NCBI RefSeq assembly: GCF_901709675.1
Contig: NC_051095.1
Coordinates: 3,409,956 to 3,473,955 of the forward strand
Reading direction: 5' to 3'
From: Syngnathus acus
Taxonomy: Eukaryota; Chordata; Actinopteri; Syngnathiformes; Syngnathidae
Length of the DNA: 64,000 nt
Shown: in pieces, positions 1 through 10,525 of the stretch
How the letters are laid out: each line of letters opens with the position of its first letter
How positions within the stretch are numbered: position 1 is the first letter of the stretch
The notes under the pieces: model-generated
Seen by the model: the letters and a program-made list of their open reading frames with translations, nothing else
Databases searched by the model: none
Told to the model about the DNA's origin: nothing
Position numbers and translations under genes: made by a program

Positions 1-1592
1 GCCGAAAGGTTAAGTTATAAAAAATGACAACCGCTGGTCCTTCGTCGCTCGCCTTGGCTTTCTTTTCGCGCTGTCCACGTTATTGACTATCGCTGTCCCG
101 CAACGTGGAGCGTCTCGACGTGGGGTTGTTCTGAGACGCGGCAGGAAAGCCTGTGAACGGCTGCTTCAGTCTCCGCCGGACAAAATGGCAGCGTAAAAAA
201 TCAGCTGATCTCACAACTGAGATGCCTTCAGGGACGAAACATAAACTCGGAATTGCTATAAACCACAGAAAGAAATGTGTGATTGCCAATACATTAGAAA
301 AGCGCCGCCATTTAATTCCAGCATACATTACAAGGCAAACATACAGTCTATTAAATATGAGACAAAATTAGTCCGACTGTTATTCATAAAAATGTCTGGC
401 AAAGGAAAGTTTCACTTGTCCGACAGCACTTAAACGTCCCATAGACTACTTGCTTAGTGTGAAGTCCACGGTGATTGCAGTGGTGCAGCTTTTTAATTGG
501 ATTTATTTTACATTATATTGTATTTATTTATTAAACCTCATTGCATAACGTCCTGCATCGCCGAGCAAACGCCATTCACGTCATTCTTTGATGACGGGAT
601 GCGCACAATTTTAGAGACGGCGTCGAATAGTTGCCCCTCAAACGCCCCGTGTCCTCATTTGACTCCGGATTGTACGGAACACGATGTACTGCAGTACCAA
701 TTGTGGAGACTCTCACGTCCGGAGCAGACAATGGACATTTTTTGTACGTGTAAAATCATTTTTTAAATTCGGATGACAATAACGCACAACAGTGGGTGTT
801 TTATTTAATTTAAATACCCAGAGGAAATAATCCAACAACCCCTAATTTTATGGGACTTGGAGTGTATCGCCATCTTCCGGCGCAGAGGTGAACCTTCTGA
901 TTGCCATGGCAACTGCAAGGATGCTGGCAACCCGTGTCCCATAGCAACGGGGGCCAAGACTTGATGGTGTCACTCAAATAAGACTTGCCCAAGACAAGTG
1001 TAATCCTCAAAGGGCTAAAAGGCTAGGTGGACCGACTGGAACTAATAAAACACGGAGGTTGAATGATGGACACGGACAACAGTGGTATGGTTAAGGTCAT
1101 ATAATATATATTTATAAACACACCAAATACTCACCATCCAGTTTAATTCGGTTCAGTTCAAGGGGGAAAAAAAACCTGACCTGAAAGGTCAGAAAAACAA
1201 TATAGATATGACATGATTACATTTCAAAACATAATACAGAGAAAGTTTGTATAGTTGTACGCTGTATCTATAGGAATGATCTCTACGGTATCCCCGGTGT
1301 CGATTCACCGTCGAGCGTGAGTTGAAATGCGCGCCTGCAGATTTCCCGGGGAATGCACGAATGCAAAACGAATACCAACCATCGCATTCACAGCCGCAGT
1401 GAGCGGCAGCGGCGAAACAGGTCGAAATCGTGTTTGTGTCAGATGGCAAACATCCAGAGGGCAACGGCCGCAATGACATTACCCTAGCAACAACTCATAA
1501 TGGTAGTTTGGCCTTTTATTATATAAAGTTATGTATTGGTGAATTTACAGACAACAAAGTGACAAATAACAAGCGAGGCTGAGTGCGACAAT
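1..1592. other. Left-edge intergenic stretch
   Basis: I see no convincing gene here. Short open frames on both strands lack splice context. Two things stand out: an RFX X-box-like palindrome at 900-913 with a related half-site at about 936-949, and a 46-bp minus-strand block (1135-1180) flanked by consensus acceptor and donor. Both are listed as findings. Confidence 0.5.
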
Positions 1593-1887
1593 GTCAGGGT
1601 CAGAGGCGTAGCCAAGCCGGGGCGGCGCCCCGGTTAGGACTCCCTGCGCCCCGGTTGAAAAAAATCGAGCTTTTTCTATTCTTCATTTTCATGCCGTTTT
1701 TTTCTTTCAGTCTTGCGCGAATGTGCTTGCGCTATTCTATGTGCGCGATGTTATCCATTCACCGTTTGCCTCCCGGACCCGGATGTTGTTTTAGCGATCA
1801 GCAGACGGCGTGGGTGATGTTCGATTTTTTTTCCTGTGGGCGTGCGCCCCTACTGGAAAAATTCCTGGCTACGCCTCTGGTCAGGGT
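1593..1887. mobile_element. hAT-type MITE with perfect 8-bp target duplication
   Basis: The element body is 1601-1879 (279 bp). It starts CAGAGGCGTAGCCA and ends with the exact inverted complement TGGCTACGCCTCTG. Both ends are flanked by the identical 8-mer GTCAGGGT (1593-1600 and 1880-1887). An 8-bp duplication with CAG-type termini is the hallmark of hAT-superfamily transposition. The interior is too short for a transposase, so this is a non-autonomous copy. The intact duplication suggests a fairly young insertion. Confidence 0.88.
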
Positions 1888-2032
1888 CAAAGCGTTACTA
1901 CTCATGGCCAAACAATAAGCACATTTTCTAAGTGCTACTTACATCCCACAGCAGCCTTGTGCGCTTCTGTCATGCACAAACATTGATTTATGCCAGCGAC
2001 ATTGACTCAGCAGCAGCACGTTTCATAATTAA

Positions 2033-2038
2033 TTTATT
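2033..2038 (-). terminator. Poly(A) signal of the 94-aa membrane protein gene
   Basis: AATAAA reads on the minus strand 128 bp beyond the stop codon of the small gene at 2166-2534. It is the nearest canonical signal downstream and would give a very short 3' UTR. Confidence 0.45.
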
Positions 2039-2165
2039 CAAAGTGAAAAGAAAGTTCGCCAGACTGCAATCAGTCACTGTGTGTGCATGCGGGACCTTAA
2101 TTTATCAGCTTTTCAATTCACGGCTGAAGAAAAACCTATTGAGACGCATATACTAAAAAAGTCCC

Positions 2166-2534
2166 TCAAACTAGGGCCGACGACATCTCGGCCAGAGTTT
2201 CCGGGTCGATCCCGACGGCGATGGGCTGGCAGCAGCCGACGCAAATGTACCTGAGGACCCACAGGTAGATGATGACCGACAGGACCACGGTCATGGCTAG
2301 CAGCAACAGGCTGAGGACGGAGTGCTGGCCGGCCCCCAAGAACATGACCAGGGAAGACTGGAGGGAGTCATCAACTGCTTTGTATGCTGAAAGTGGAAAA
2401 TCGAGTCAAAAAATAAATACGATCCAAAACACGCCAGATACAAAGTTTGGTTAGAATGACAAAGTTTCACCTTTGCTGGAGTGAAGAATCAACAGCAGGC
2501 TGATGACGATCCCAATCACAGCATCCCTCCTCAT
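2166..2534 (-). CDS. Unrecognised 94-aa membrane protein, two coding exons
   Basis: Exon A is 2534-2471 and exon B is 2386-2166 (TGA). The donor is AAAG|GTGAAA and the acceptor CACTTTCAG|CATAC, joined in phase 1. The start ATG sits in a perfect Kozak context (GCCACCATGA), and a possible 5' UTR acceptor (CTCCTCCAG) lies 10 bases upstream. The protein begins MRRD, then a hydrophobic stretch (residues about 5-17) that could be a signal peptide ending near SSKA. A short polar segment follows (YKAVDDSLQSS), then a strong transmembrane helix (about 43-66), a juxtamembrane cysteine group (CVGCC) suited to palmitoylation, and a 22-residue cytosolic tail ending MSSALV. This would be a type I single-pass microprotein. 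It lies head-to-head with dthd1, about 1 kb away. I do not recognise the family. Bases 2813-2857 on the same strand form a further exon-like block, but I could not join it in frame. Confidence 0.6.
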
Positions 2535-2544
2535 GGTGGCCTCT

Positions 2545-3578
2545 CTGGAGGAGAAGACCTCGTAGCGTTAAATAAAAAAAAACACACATGCAAACAACTA
2601 CGTCACGGGAATTGACTCACAAAAAGGAGGAGCGGTGGAAAGAACAAGAGCTGATGATTGGGTATCGGATCCTCCTTTGCCAGTGTCCGTCGTCTCGGAT
2701 GCAAGGTGGTTATCATTCAAATAAAAATAAGGTACAAATAAAACAAATTAAAAAGCACTACAGCCTGGCCATGATTTTAGCTCCATTTGTGTGGCGCGTC
2801 AGTCGGGAGATTTCAGGGACTTCATCATCGTCTCCCAGTTTTCAGCCAGCTGGAAGGAGGTGGGGGGTGACACCTAAAAAAAAAAAAAAAAGATGGCTTT
2901 TTGAGCTCGCGAGAAATTGGCTCGAAAAGAGATGGTGTTGGCGAGGTAGAGGGGGGGACGAGTTTGATAATTAGGGGGAGCGGCTCCCACTTGACCGGCA
3001 GCGGAGGAACCTTGCTCCCCCTGGTGGTTTTAGAAATAATTAAACTTGCTTCACAAGTTCGATTTTTAATAAACGGCATTAAATTCAAAATTCATCCCAT
3101 GTTTTTGATACGACAAATATTTGTCCCTCCCCCCCCCCCCACACACACAAATCGATCCATCCGGACATGATCTGAAGCAGCTATCCTCGCGAGGGTCGCG
3201 GGCTCGCTGGAGCCTTTCCCAGTCGACTATCGAAATAAAATAATGAGTGCTGAGACCATTGATAGCACGAAGGCACGTAAAACAAGTGACAGAAGAGCAG
3301 AAGAAAAGAGTCTGCTTGTGAATCTGGCCGTGACATGTCTTTTGTGCCTCCTCGTCACGCCTCCAGGGGTCGCCTTGACAACATGTTTTACAACTGGCAG
3401 CCTTTCAAATATCTACTATGGCTGTACACAAGAACCTAAAGAGCCACATTCCCCAAAGAAAGGGAATGCAACAAGTTTGTAAAAAAAATCGTTGACCATT
3501 TTTGCTAAATATTTTTGCTGCTTGGACTTCAAAACGGCTCCTGGAAGTTTCTGACCCATTTCTTCTAGCATCTTTCAG
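2545..3578. promoter_or_regulatory. Divergent intergenic region between the small gene and dthd1
   Basis: This 1-kb stretch separates two head-to-head genes, so it probably holds the dthd1 leader and both promoters. It contains an A-run (2876-2890), C-runs near 3130, a CTCF-like motif on the minus strand (3014-3027) and a teleost interspersed-repeat fragment (3170-3231). A consensus acceptor (CTTTCAG) ends at 3578, six bases before the dthd1 ATG, so dthd1 probably has a spliced 5' UTR. I cannot place the first exon. Confidence 0.4.
3170..3231. repeat. Fragment of a common teleost interspersed repeat
   Basis: The string reads TATCCTCGCGAGGGTCGCGG followed by a GCTGGAGCCTTTCCCAG-type sequence. 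That matches, from memory, a very common teleost genomic repeat of the form CCGCTTATCCTCA..GGGTCGCGGG..GCTGGAGCCTATCCCAGC. A second diverged copy lies at 55736-55802. No repeat library was searched. Confidence 0.6.
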
Positions 3579-3584
3579 ATCTTC

Positions 3585-6500
3585 ATGGACAACAAAAAGA
3601 GTCGAGAGGACAATGAGGAGAACGAGAGGAGACAAACAGCTTTGGGAGTGCTCAGGCAGCTTAATGTTTTCCATGCAAACAGAATGACTGCATGGAGGGA
3701 TGCTCTTCGGCAGTGTGTCTGCATTCTCAACAGAGACCCGCCAGGTATGCTTCTTGAGAGGCGGTTTGTACACCACGTATGAAATCAATCTTACGTTCAT
3801 AAATGAGTTCCTCAGATGTGGCCTTGACTTCTACTACCTATCTAAAATGACCTCTCCTTTTCCAGACTTAGGTGGTGTTTTACCAAGTCTTCTGGAAGAC
3901 TTAGAGCAGATTCAGGATCAACTGAGCACAATATGCAACAAGATGGAGGCTGAAATAATCCACCCGAACACAGAAGCATCTGTGGACTTCATAACTCAAC
4001 ACCTCAAAACCGCCGCCGATGAACCGATGGCCACCGAGGCTCGGTCAGAGCACGAAGAGGAGCCTGAAGATGGAGATGATCGAGAGCAGCTGTCAAACGG
4101 TGACCAAACATTAGCTTCTGCTAACATTACTTGTCACGATGAAGCAGAACTGAAGGTCAAAGGTCAAGAGAGGGATGGTGAAGACCTCTTGGACACCGTC
4201 TCGGAGAAGACAAACAAAGAATGGATCAGCCAATCAGACATACCAGGCGTCTGCTTCGTCAGAGCACCTTTGGGCGGGGCCAAAGTCGTGCGCTGCGAGG
4301 TGGCCGACGCCTTGAGTTGCACGATGGTGACCGGTGCCGAGGAGCTGGTGAGCCGGGTCATCAGACTCCGAGCCGAAAGCGACCTCCACTTCCCTCTGAC
4401 TTTGGCGTTGTCTTTCCGTGCACGTTACCGTGGCAGCTACAGAACCATCAATGTCAAGGTGGTGGATGGCGAGGGCCGGGTCAGCTACCTCGTACCTGCA
4501 ACGACAGAGGGCACGTACGGTGGGAAGAGGGTAAAGCACCTAATTTATTTCCCTTCCAACATGGTGGAAGTGTCGTTTCTTCATTGTTGCCCAAAGAAAT
4601 TGTAAGATATTTACAAAAATGTGATTTTAATTCTATTTCTTGATGCACAGGGTTCCTTTGCAGAGGTTAAGGTGTACTCCCTAGGCTTGTTCGCTGTGAT
4701 TTCCTGTCTCAAACAGGAACATTTTACAGTTCCGAGACGAGGCTTGTCATACAAACTTCCTGTGGACCCTCGTGTCTGCCTCAATTACCTACCAGGGTCC
4801 TTCACTGCCCCTGTACTGGTCCAGTACACGGTAAGAGAGACTTGTTTGAAAATCAAACAGTAGTGACACTTTAACTTGTCCCAAACCTCAGATTCAGCCG
4901 CTCGACGCAGTTCTCCTGGCTGCCGTCAAGTCAAAAAGCGAAGCCTACCGCCGGGTGGTGTCCACCAGTCCATTACTCTACCTCGCACATCCGTCCTCTC
5001 AGACCCTACGAAGGCCTCTCACGGTCACCCTTCCTTGTCCACCAAATCCTGACAAGAGGAAGGACATACGGGAACAAGTGGAGGAAAAGGAACTCTGCCT
5101 TCCTCGACTTGCCGCCGTTCCCCCAGTGTGGGATTGGACTTCTTACCAACGGAGGAGGTAAATGTCTCCAGCATAGTTTAATTACGTCTCAAGAAGTGGG
5201 TATTAGTGGCAACCTTGTCGAGTTGTTTAGAACCTTTTGGCAGACCGGACTTTTTGTTTCATTCTTCTAAGCTACACTGTTCTATGGAGTTCCACAGGGT
5301 TCAACCGTGGGGCCCCTCTTGTTTTCATTGTATTTGCTGCCCTTGGGTTCTACCATAAGAAAGCATGTTAGACAGCTTTTTGAATGCAGCTGAGGTCGTT
5401 TTTAAAAATGTTCTATAAATAAAGTTGAGTCTGCTACAAACAGAATGGATCAGTTTCAACAATATCGCATTTGTGTCAGGATTTTAGGTTCCTGCACACA
5501 GTCCTCTCAAGAGAACCCTGCTGAGCCTCTGAGTGTACTGGGCTCCAGGGACCAACAGTGGAGCGTTCCAGAAGAAGTCCTGATCCGGAACCATCAGAAC
5601 GGTCTGGTGTCATTTGAACTGACAGAGAGCTTTGACAGGTTTGTTGTTTCTCTCTCTTAAAACTGTAGCTTCAGTTTCTGCATGTGTTTCAACTTCCATG
5701 TCAAAGAGATTACAATGTGAAGCGCCACCAAAGAAAAGTAGATTGAAAGTAGGTTGTCATCTCAGGTGCTTCCGGGTACTTCAATATGGTCAGGACATCA
5801 AGAAGACTGAAGCTGGGCCAGAAATAGTGCTGATGGATCAAATCAGTTCTATACAGTCCAAACCTGAAAGTGAATAGTCGTTCGATTTTTTTGTCCCTCC
5901 TCCTTCAGACTTCTCGTTGTTCGGCTTCTCTCTCCACTGCAACCTTGCCATCTCATCTCCCTGGCAGAAGATCTGGTGGAGTCAGCCCGCCGCCACCAGG
6001 TCACTGTTGTCCTCTGGCGGCATCGGGACGATCCCCGCAGCGTCCTGGTGGCCGCTCTGCCCAGTCGGGAGCTCGGTTGGGAACTGTCTCGACTGCAGGC
6101 GAAGACCAACAGTGGTCCCATGGAGACTTCTCCGGAGATCTGCATGGAGGAGGGGGACCAGCTTCTCCTCCATCTTTGTGGAAATGTCTCCTGTGCGGGT
6201 AAGACAGATCAACAATCGCTTACAGTTGGAGCAATACTGTCCTTGTGTGAAGAATAACAATAAACGTTATACTACGTCGGAGCAGGAGCTCAGGTGAACG
6301 ACATTCTAGACCAGCGGATCACTTTCCACTGCCAGCGCAAGAATGAGCTGCTGCTGCATCTGACCGAAGTGGACCCCTTTGGTAACTACAGCTCCCCTCA
6401 CTACAAGGGCGCTGTCGTTTTCTACAAGGTCACCAGAGGTCAGGTGGAGCGACCAGAGGCCACGCTGGTCCAGACGGAAGTCAAATATCTCGGAAAGCCC

Positions 6501-6998
6501 GTTTGTACGCTGCCTCTGACTTTACCGAAGGTATCTCAAACTTCAGATGAATTCAAGAGCACTTGATTGCACTTTTGGTTGAGCCAGTCTTTCTGTTTCA
6601 TGTAGCGAGTTAGAACCATCAGACGACCCGTCACGCCCAAGATAACCCTCTGCGAGCGAAACGGTAATTGACTCTCCACCGTTGACGCATGGCCGAACCC
6701 TAACTTTGACATATTTTGGCTACCAGACTCCCTCCCAGACTCGCTGCTCCACTGGCTATCAGGAGAACTTTCGGAAGATGAGCTCGCCCCCTTGGCGATT
6801 TCTCTACGTCTTCGCCGCAGCGCCGGCCAGCTGGTGAAGCTTCGGGCCGGGGACAGTTTGCCTGCGCAGGCCTTCGGCATCTTGACCATGTGGAGGAGGG
6901 AGCTGCCCGCTTCCCAGCTTCAGTCCAAAGTCCCCCAGTTAGCACAATGCTTGGCTAAGATCGGCCGACCGGATCTCGCCAGAGAACTGCTGCTATGA
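3585..6998 (+). CDS. dthd1: Death domain-containing protein 1
   Basis: Nine coding exons: 3585-3744, 3866-4530, 4651-4830, 4892-5157, 5480-5638, 5909-6198, 6286-6530, 6606-6663, 6727-6998. All junctions are GT-AG and phase-consistent, giving 764 aa, close to the human protein. The N-terminal 180 residues hold a helical leucine-rich segment and an acidic Glu/Asp-rich linker. A ZU5-like beta region follows (about 181-335, starting [11 protein letters not shown]), as in ankyrins and UNC5/PIDD, then UPA-like sequence (about 336-655). The C-terminal death domain (about 680-763) begins [13 protein letters not shown] and ends [12 protein letters not shown]5-UPA-death architecture suggests an adaptor or scaffold without enzymatic activity. 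Human DTHD1 has been linked to Leber congenital amaurosis with myopathy. The exon 5 acceptor must be CAG at 5477-5479, because the TAG at 5485-5487 would bring in a stop. The exon 7 acceptor is CAG at 6283-6285 for the same reason. The gene looks intact. Confidence 0.93.
5276..5400 (+). mobile_element. LINE reverse-transcriptase fragment in dthd1 intron 4
   Basis: Within the intron 5158-5479 the plus strand translates to [14 protein letters not shown] then [10 protein letters not shown]. This is the RT motif preceding the YADD box in L2/Rex-like non-LTR elements. It is short and has no flanking ORF, so it is a dead remnant. Confidence 0.6.
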
Positions 6999-7166
6999 CA
7001 GACAGAAGAACCCTAGCCGTTGACATAAAGACGGCGCCTCAGATTATATGCTAGCATTAAACTACTGGATTTGACTAAATATAGTTTGATTTAACAGTTT
7101 GGACTCTACATAGATGTTTCTGTTAACTCGTGTCAGATTTACACTCAACTCCAACTGGAAGTGACA

Positions 7167-7172
7167 AATAAA
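7167..7172 (+). terminator. dthd1: Poly(A) signal of dthd1
   Basis: AATAAA, overlapping a second AATAA, lies 170 bp after the dthd1 stop. It sits in sequence that recurs in diverged form at 14370-14455, so the signal may come from an interspersed repeat. Confidence 0.6.
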
Positions 7173-7306
7173 TAACTTGAAGCAAGCACGCTTTGCCTCT
7201 TATTTGGGGAAGGGTGCGAGCCAGTCAATGTATCCCATGTGATAAACAGAGACTGTATTCATGTGTTCTGTACTCACCTTGAGTGGCTTGCAATAATCTA
7301 CAGTAA

Positions 7307-7322
7307 CCACAAGGGGGCAGTG
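7307..7322 (+). promoter_or_regulatory. CTCF-like motif just 3' of dthd1
   Basis: CCACAAGGGGGCAGTG matches 13 of 14 positions of the vertebrate CTCF core CCASYAGRKGGCRS. It lies about 135 bp past the dthd1 poly(A) signal. Motif match only. Confidence 0.4.
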
Positions 7323-8840
7323 TTTCACCAGCCTTCTGCGCCTTTTTTCAAACTTTAGGTTATAACTATTTTGATAATGGACATTGTTTCATAGCACATA
7401 CAGAAAAGTATAAGCCAAACTGTTCAATTTAAAAAATGAATATTTGACAAAAAGAACCTCACTTCATGATCTCAAAACAAATCACCACTAGTTAAAGTGT
7501 GACAGCTCTCCACATAGAGCGGTAGATGATTCACCAACGCGGCCTTCCGGCGTGTGAGCGCGCCTGGGCTTGAGATGTGACCTTGGTTCAGTCCCATGAC
7601 ACCGAGTCATATTGGTTCTCACCAGCGCTGATGTTTGGCGACAGCCAAATATTTCACACACCACTTTCTGTTGCAACTAAGTGATGGGGCGCTAATGATG
7701 AGTGGATGAGGGGAGGGGGGGGGTTGAGATGTGTCCTCCATTGGGCTTCACATTCGGTAGCGCTCGGCTAGCTTCAGCACTTAGAGATACAACAAAATCC
7801 CAGATAAACGGACGGCGCAAAAAAAACAACAACAACGTAATATCGTGGTGGGACTGTCATGTTTTTTTTTAAACCCATTTTGTGGGATGCTAAAAGTCTC
7901 ATGTGAGTGTGCTGGGCATTATTAGTGGCCTATCACTGACACACAATCATGCACGTACGCACACACCGAGAGTCTCAGTAAATGTCACAGAGGGGGCTCC
8001 TACAGTGCCAGGAAAGCGTTTCCTCCCTCAGACGATCTCCCGCTCTACATTATTGAAAAGGCCACACAGCAAGGCACTGTTGGAGCTGCGCGCCGAGTCC
8101 GGCAGGGGGTTGGAGAAGGCGGGAACGGAGGACGGATGAGGTGACGAGTTCCCGCCGAGCCAAAGAAGAAACATGTTATGATTAAAACCTCATTGCTTGA
8201 AGCACAAGTGGAAGAATGTTACCGGTCTCGAGATCGGTAAATTTCATCGGACGATATCTCTGGGGAGCAGAGGGGGGGAATGTCACATTGTGACTCACAA
8301 GCAGATGGTGAGAGAACTCTCAGGTGGACAGCTCGCCGGTCCGTGCTAAAGTCTTCATTTGTCCTCCATTTCAAAGACAGACATTGCAGAAAGGAGCCCA
8401 ATCCCCCATCAGGAATTCCCATCCTGTGAAAAGTGTCAGATGAATCAGTCAGTTGAAGTCTCCTAAGACCATTTTTTGGGGGGGTGGTTCTATTACACTG
8501 GGAGCTCAGGGTATCAGATATGAGGCTTTGATGCACTGTGAAACAGGCCGTGAGTGAAAAAGGTGAGAAGAGGTTAGGAAAATGGTGAGAAAACGGGTCG
8601 AGGAAAAAAATAACGTGAGGGGAGGGGGGTTTAGGAGGAAAGAGACGACTTTGGCCATCTAATGGCGTTGACATACAATATGTGTGTGTGTGTGTCAGCA
8701 GGTTTGGCTTCTTCCACTTTCACACAAACAACCACAAAACGGCCCGCGGGATCGAGAGGACACATTTCGCCTTTTGTGTTGCGCACATTTATGCAACCAT
8801 TCGGAGAGCGAGAAGGCTAACTGTACCCAAGTATAAAAAA
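7323..8840. other. Intergenic stretch 3' of dthd1
   Basis: No gene is visible. The stretch contains short G-runs (7712-7725), T- and A-runs and a short TG repeat near 8681. Open frames on either strand lack splice context or family resemblance. Confidence 0.5.
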
Positions 8841-9048
8841 AAAAATAGACACTCCCTGGGTATATTATTAATAATTAACTCATATTCATATTTGTTATAG
8901 GAAAATATAGTCATTTATTTCCCACAGTATTCATTTAACATAACAAAAATAGACACTCCCTGTGTATATTATCAATAATTAACTCATATTAATATTTGTT
9001 ATATAAAAATATAGTCATTTATTTCCCACAGTATTCTTTTAACAACGT
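8841..9048. repeat. Tandem duplication, two copies of about 104 bp
   Basis: The phrase AAATAGACACTCCCTG..TATATTAT starts at about 8843 and again at about 8947. Both units continue through AATTAACTCATATT and TTTCCCACAGTATTC with only a few substitutions. This is a direct repeat with 104-bp period. Confidence 0.9.
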
Positions 9049-9087
9049 TTGTGTTGGTTGCACTGCTTCCAATATGTGACTATTATA

Positions 9088-9180
9088 TTTTTTGTCCAAT
9101 CAGATTTCAGCTTTTGTGTGTTGCCATGTCAAACTAATCTGCCCAGCATCTTCAGGATCAGTCGTGCTGGCTGACCTAAA
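9088..9180. repeat. Interspersed repeat copy 1 (shared with 25918-26000)
   Basis: TTTGTCCAATCAGATTTCAG, then a CTTTTGTGTGTTGCCATGTC-type segment, recurs in diverged form near 25920. Two unlinked similar copies 17 kb apart indicate a dispersed element, probably a DNA-transposon remnant by recollection of fish repeats. Confidence 0.55.
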
Positions 9181-10080
9181 TGATATCAAGAACCGATTCG
9201 ATTTACAGCAGTAATTTTCCATCCTCTGATTGCAAAACAAGCTTTTATTGATCCTTACATATTAACCCATTTAATAATCAGCATCTCTGGTGAGTGTGAT
9301 ATACAGAATTTAGTATCGATGATGTAATTGTGATTTTCACCTGGAAAACTGTTGCTATATTTTGTTTGCAAAAGAAACAGCATGTTTGAGTGATATCCTT
9401 CTGCTTCCATAGTGCGACATTCGAACCACAACAGATGTCAGCCTCTTCATTTCGTCTCCCTCGATTCACACTTCAGAGCGCTTCTTACGCTCTAACAAGC
9501 AGCTGTCAACTTTCCTCGCCGGTCCCAGCAATCCTCGTTATGAACGTCACATTGCGGCCGACCTCGGGCTCAAGTGCTGTTGTTTGCCCCTCAGCATGCC
9601 CGTCAGATGGAATAAGATTGGGGGGGGATTTCCAAAGAGCTCTCCCACATTACCATTCATTTATTCGCACTATTTTATGGTTAACTTGGTTGAGAGACAT
9701 TCAAAAGCATGAACGCTGAGATTGTCTTGACTGAGGAACAAAATGGCCGACGTGCAAATGCAGTGTTTGTTTACTATTTTAGTTTGTTGCGTTTGCCTGA
9801 AAATTTAGATTTAAAAGTGACATCTACGCTAATTACCCTTAGCCCATCAATGGCATTTCACTCTATACGTTAGCATTAAGCTAGTCCGTGAGACCTAATG
9901 AACCGATTTGATTGAACATTTTGCTGAAGGTAAAGCTGACGGGATGTCGCAATATTTAGGGACCGCAAAACTCATGACTTGTTGTCCAACATGGCGACGC
10001 CGAGCAACCGGCTGCCCAATTATATTCAATGCATCTGTCCAGAGCGTTGAGAGAATACTATACATGACCGGCGTTGCAGC
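9181..10080. other. Intergenic, no gene seen
   Basis: Ordinary single-copy-looking sequence. Open frames are short and without splice context. Confidence 0.5.
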
Positions 10081-10525
10081 TCCTTTGGACCCCCCCCCCA
10101 CAAGGACGGCCATCCCATTACAATAATTAACTAGAGAGGGAGTTGATGGGAGAGAGAAAAGAAAAGAGAGAGAGTGGTTGGGAGAAAGCAAAGGAGATGG
10201 AGGCTGGGTTTGGGTGGCAAAGGGAAGAGGGGGGGGGGGGTGCGTTGGGTTTTTGCCGAGGCAGCAATTGGGTGGGAGCTTCCTGCCTGCCGTTAATCCC
10301 CAAGTGACTTTCACTGCATACAGTGAAGCGGGCACAGGCCAGAGCCATCGCAAATTAATCTAGCAAAGAGCTCGGGAAGTGGCCGCATTGAACCCCCCCC
10401 CCGCCCCTTGTTAAAAGACTGGAAAGCAATGGAGGGGGGGGGAGGGAGAGGGAGACAAGCAGGGGATGAAGGCAAAAGGGATTCGGGTGCAGAAAGGACA
10501 AGATGGGAGGGGGGGGGGGTCCATA
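10081..10525. repeat. G/C-homopolymer and purine-rich low-complexity cluster
   Basis: The plus strand carries C-runs near 10090 and 10390 and G-runs of 8-12 near 10230, 10435 and 10510, separated by GA-rich sequence. The spacing permits G-quadruplexes on either strand. Confidence 0.8.

Noticed and set aside
2813-2857. Minus-strand block after a good acceptor (CCTCCTTCCAG) reading LAENWETMMKSLKSPD then stop
   Set aside because: It could be a terminal exon, but no poly(A) signal, donor or upstream exon could be linked and it cannot join the 94-aa gene in frame. Left unassigned.
2825-3170. Overlapping open frames on both strands rich in Gly/Pro
   Set aside because: They come from homopolymer runs and a repeat fragment, with no splice or family support.
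5485-5488. TAG as an alternative acceptor for dthd1 exon 5
   Set aside because: Splicing here gives a frame that meets a TGA after about a dozen codons. The CAG at 5477-5479 keeps the frame open.
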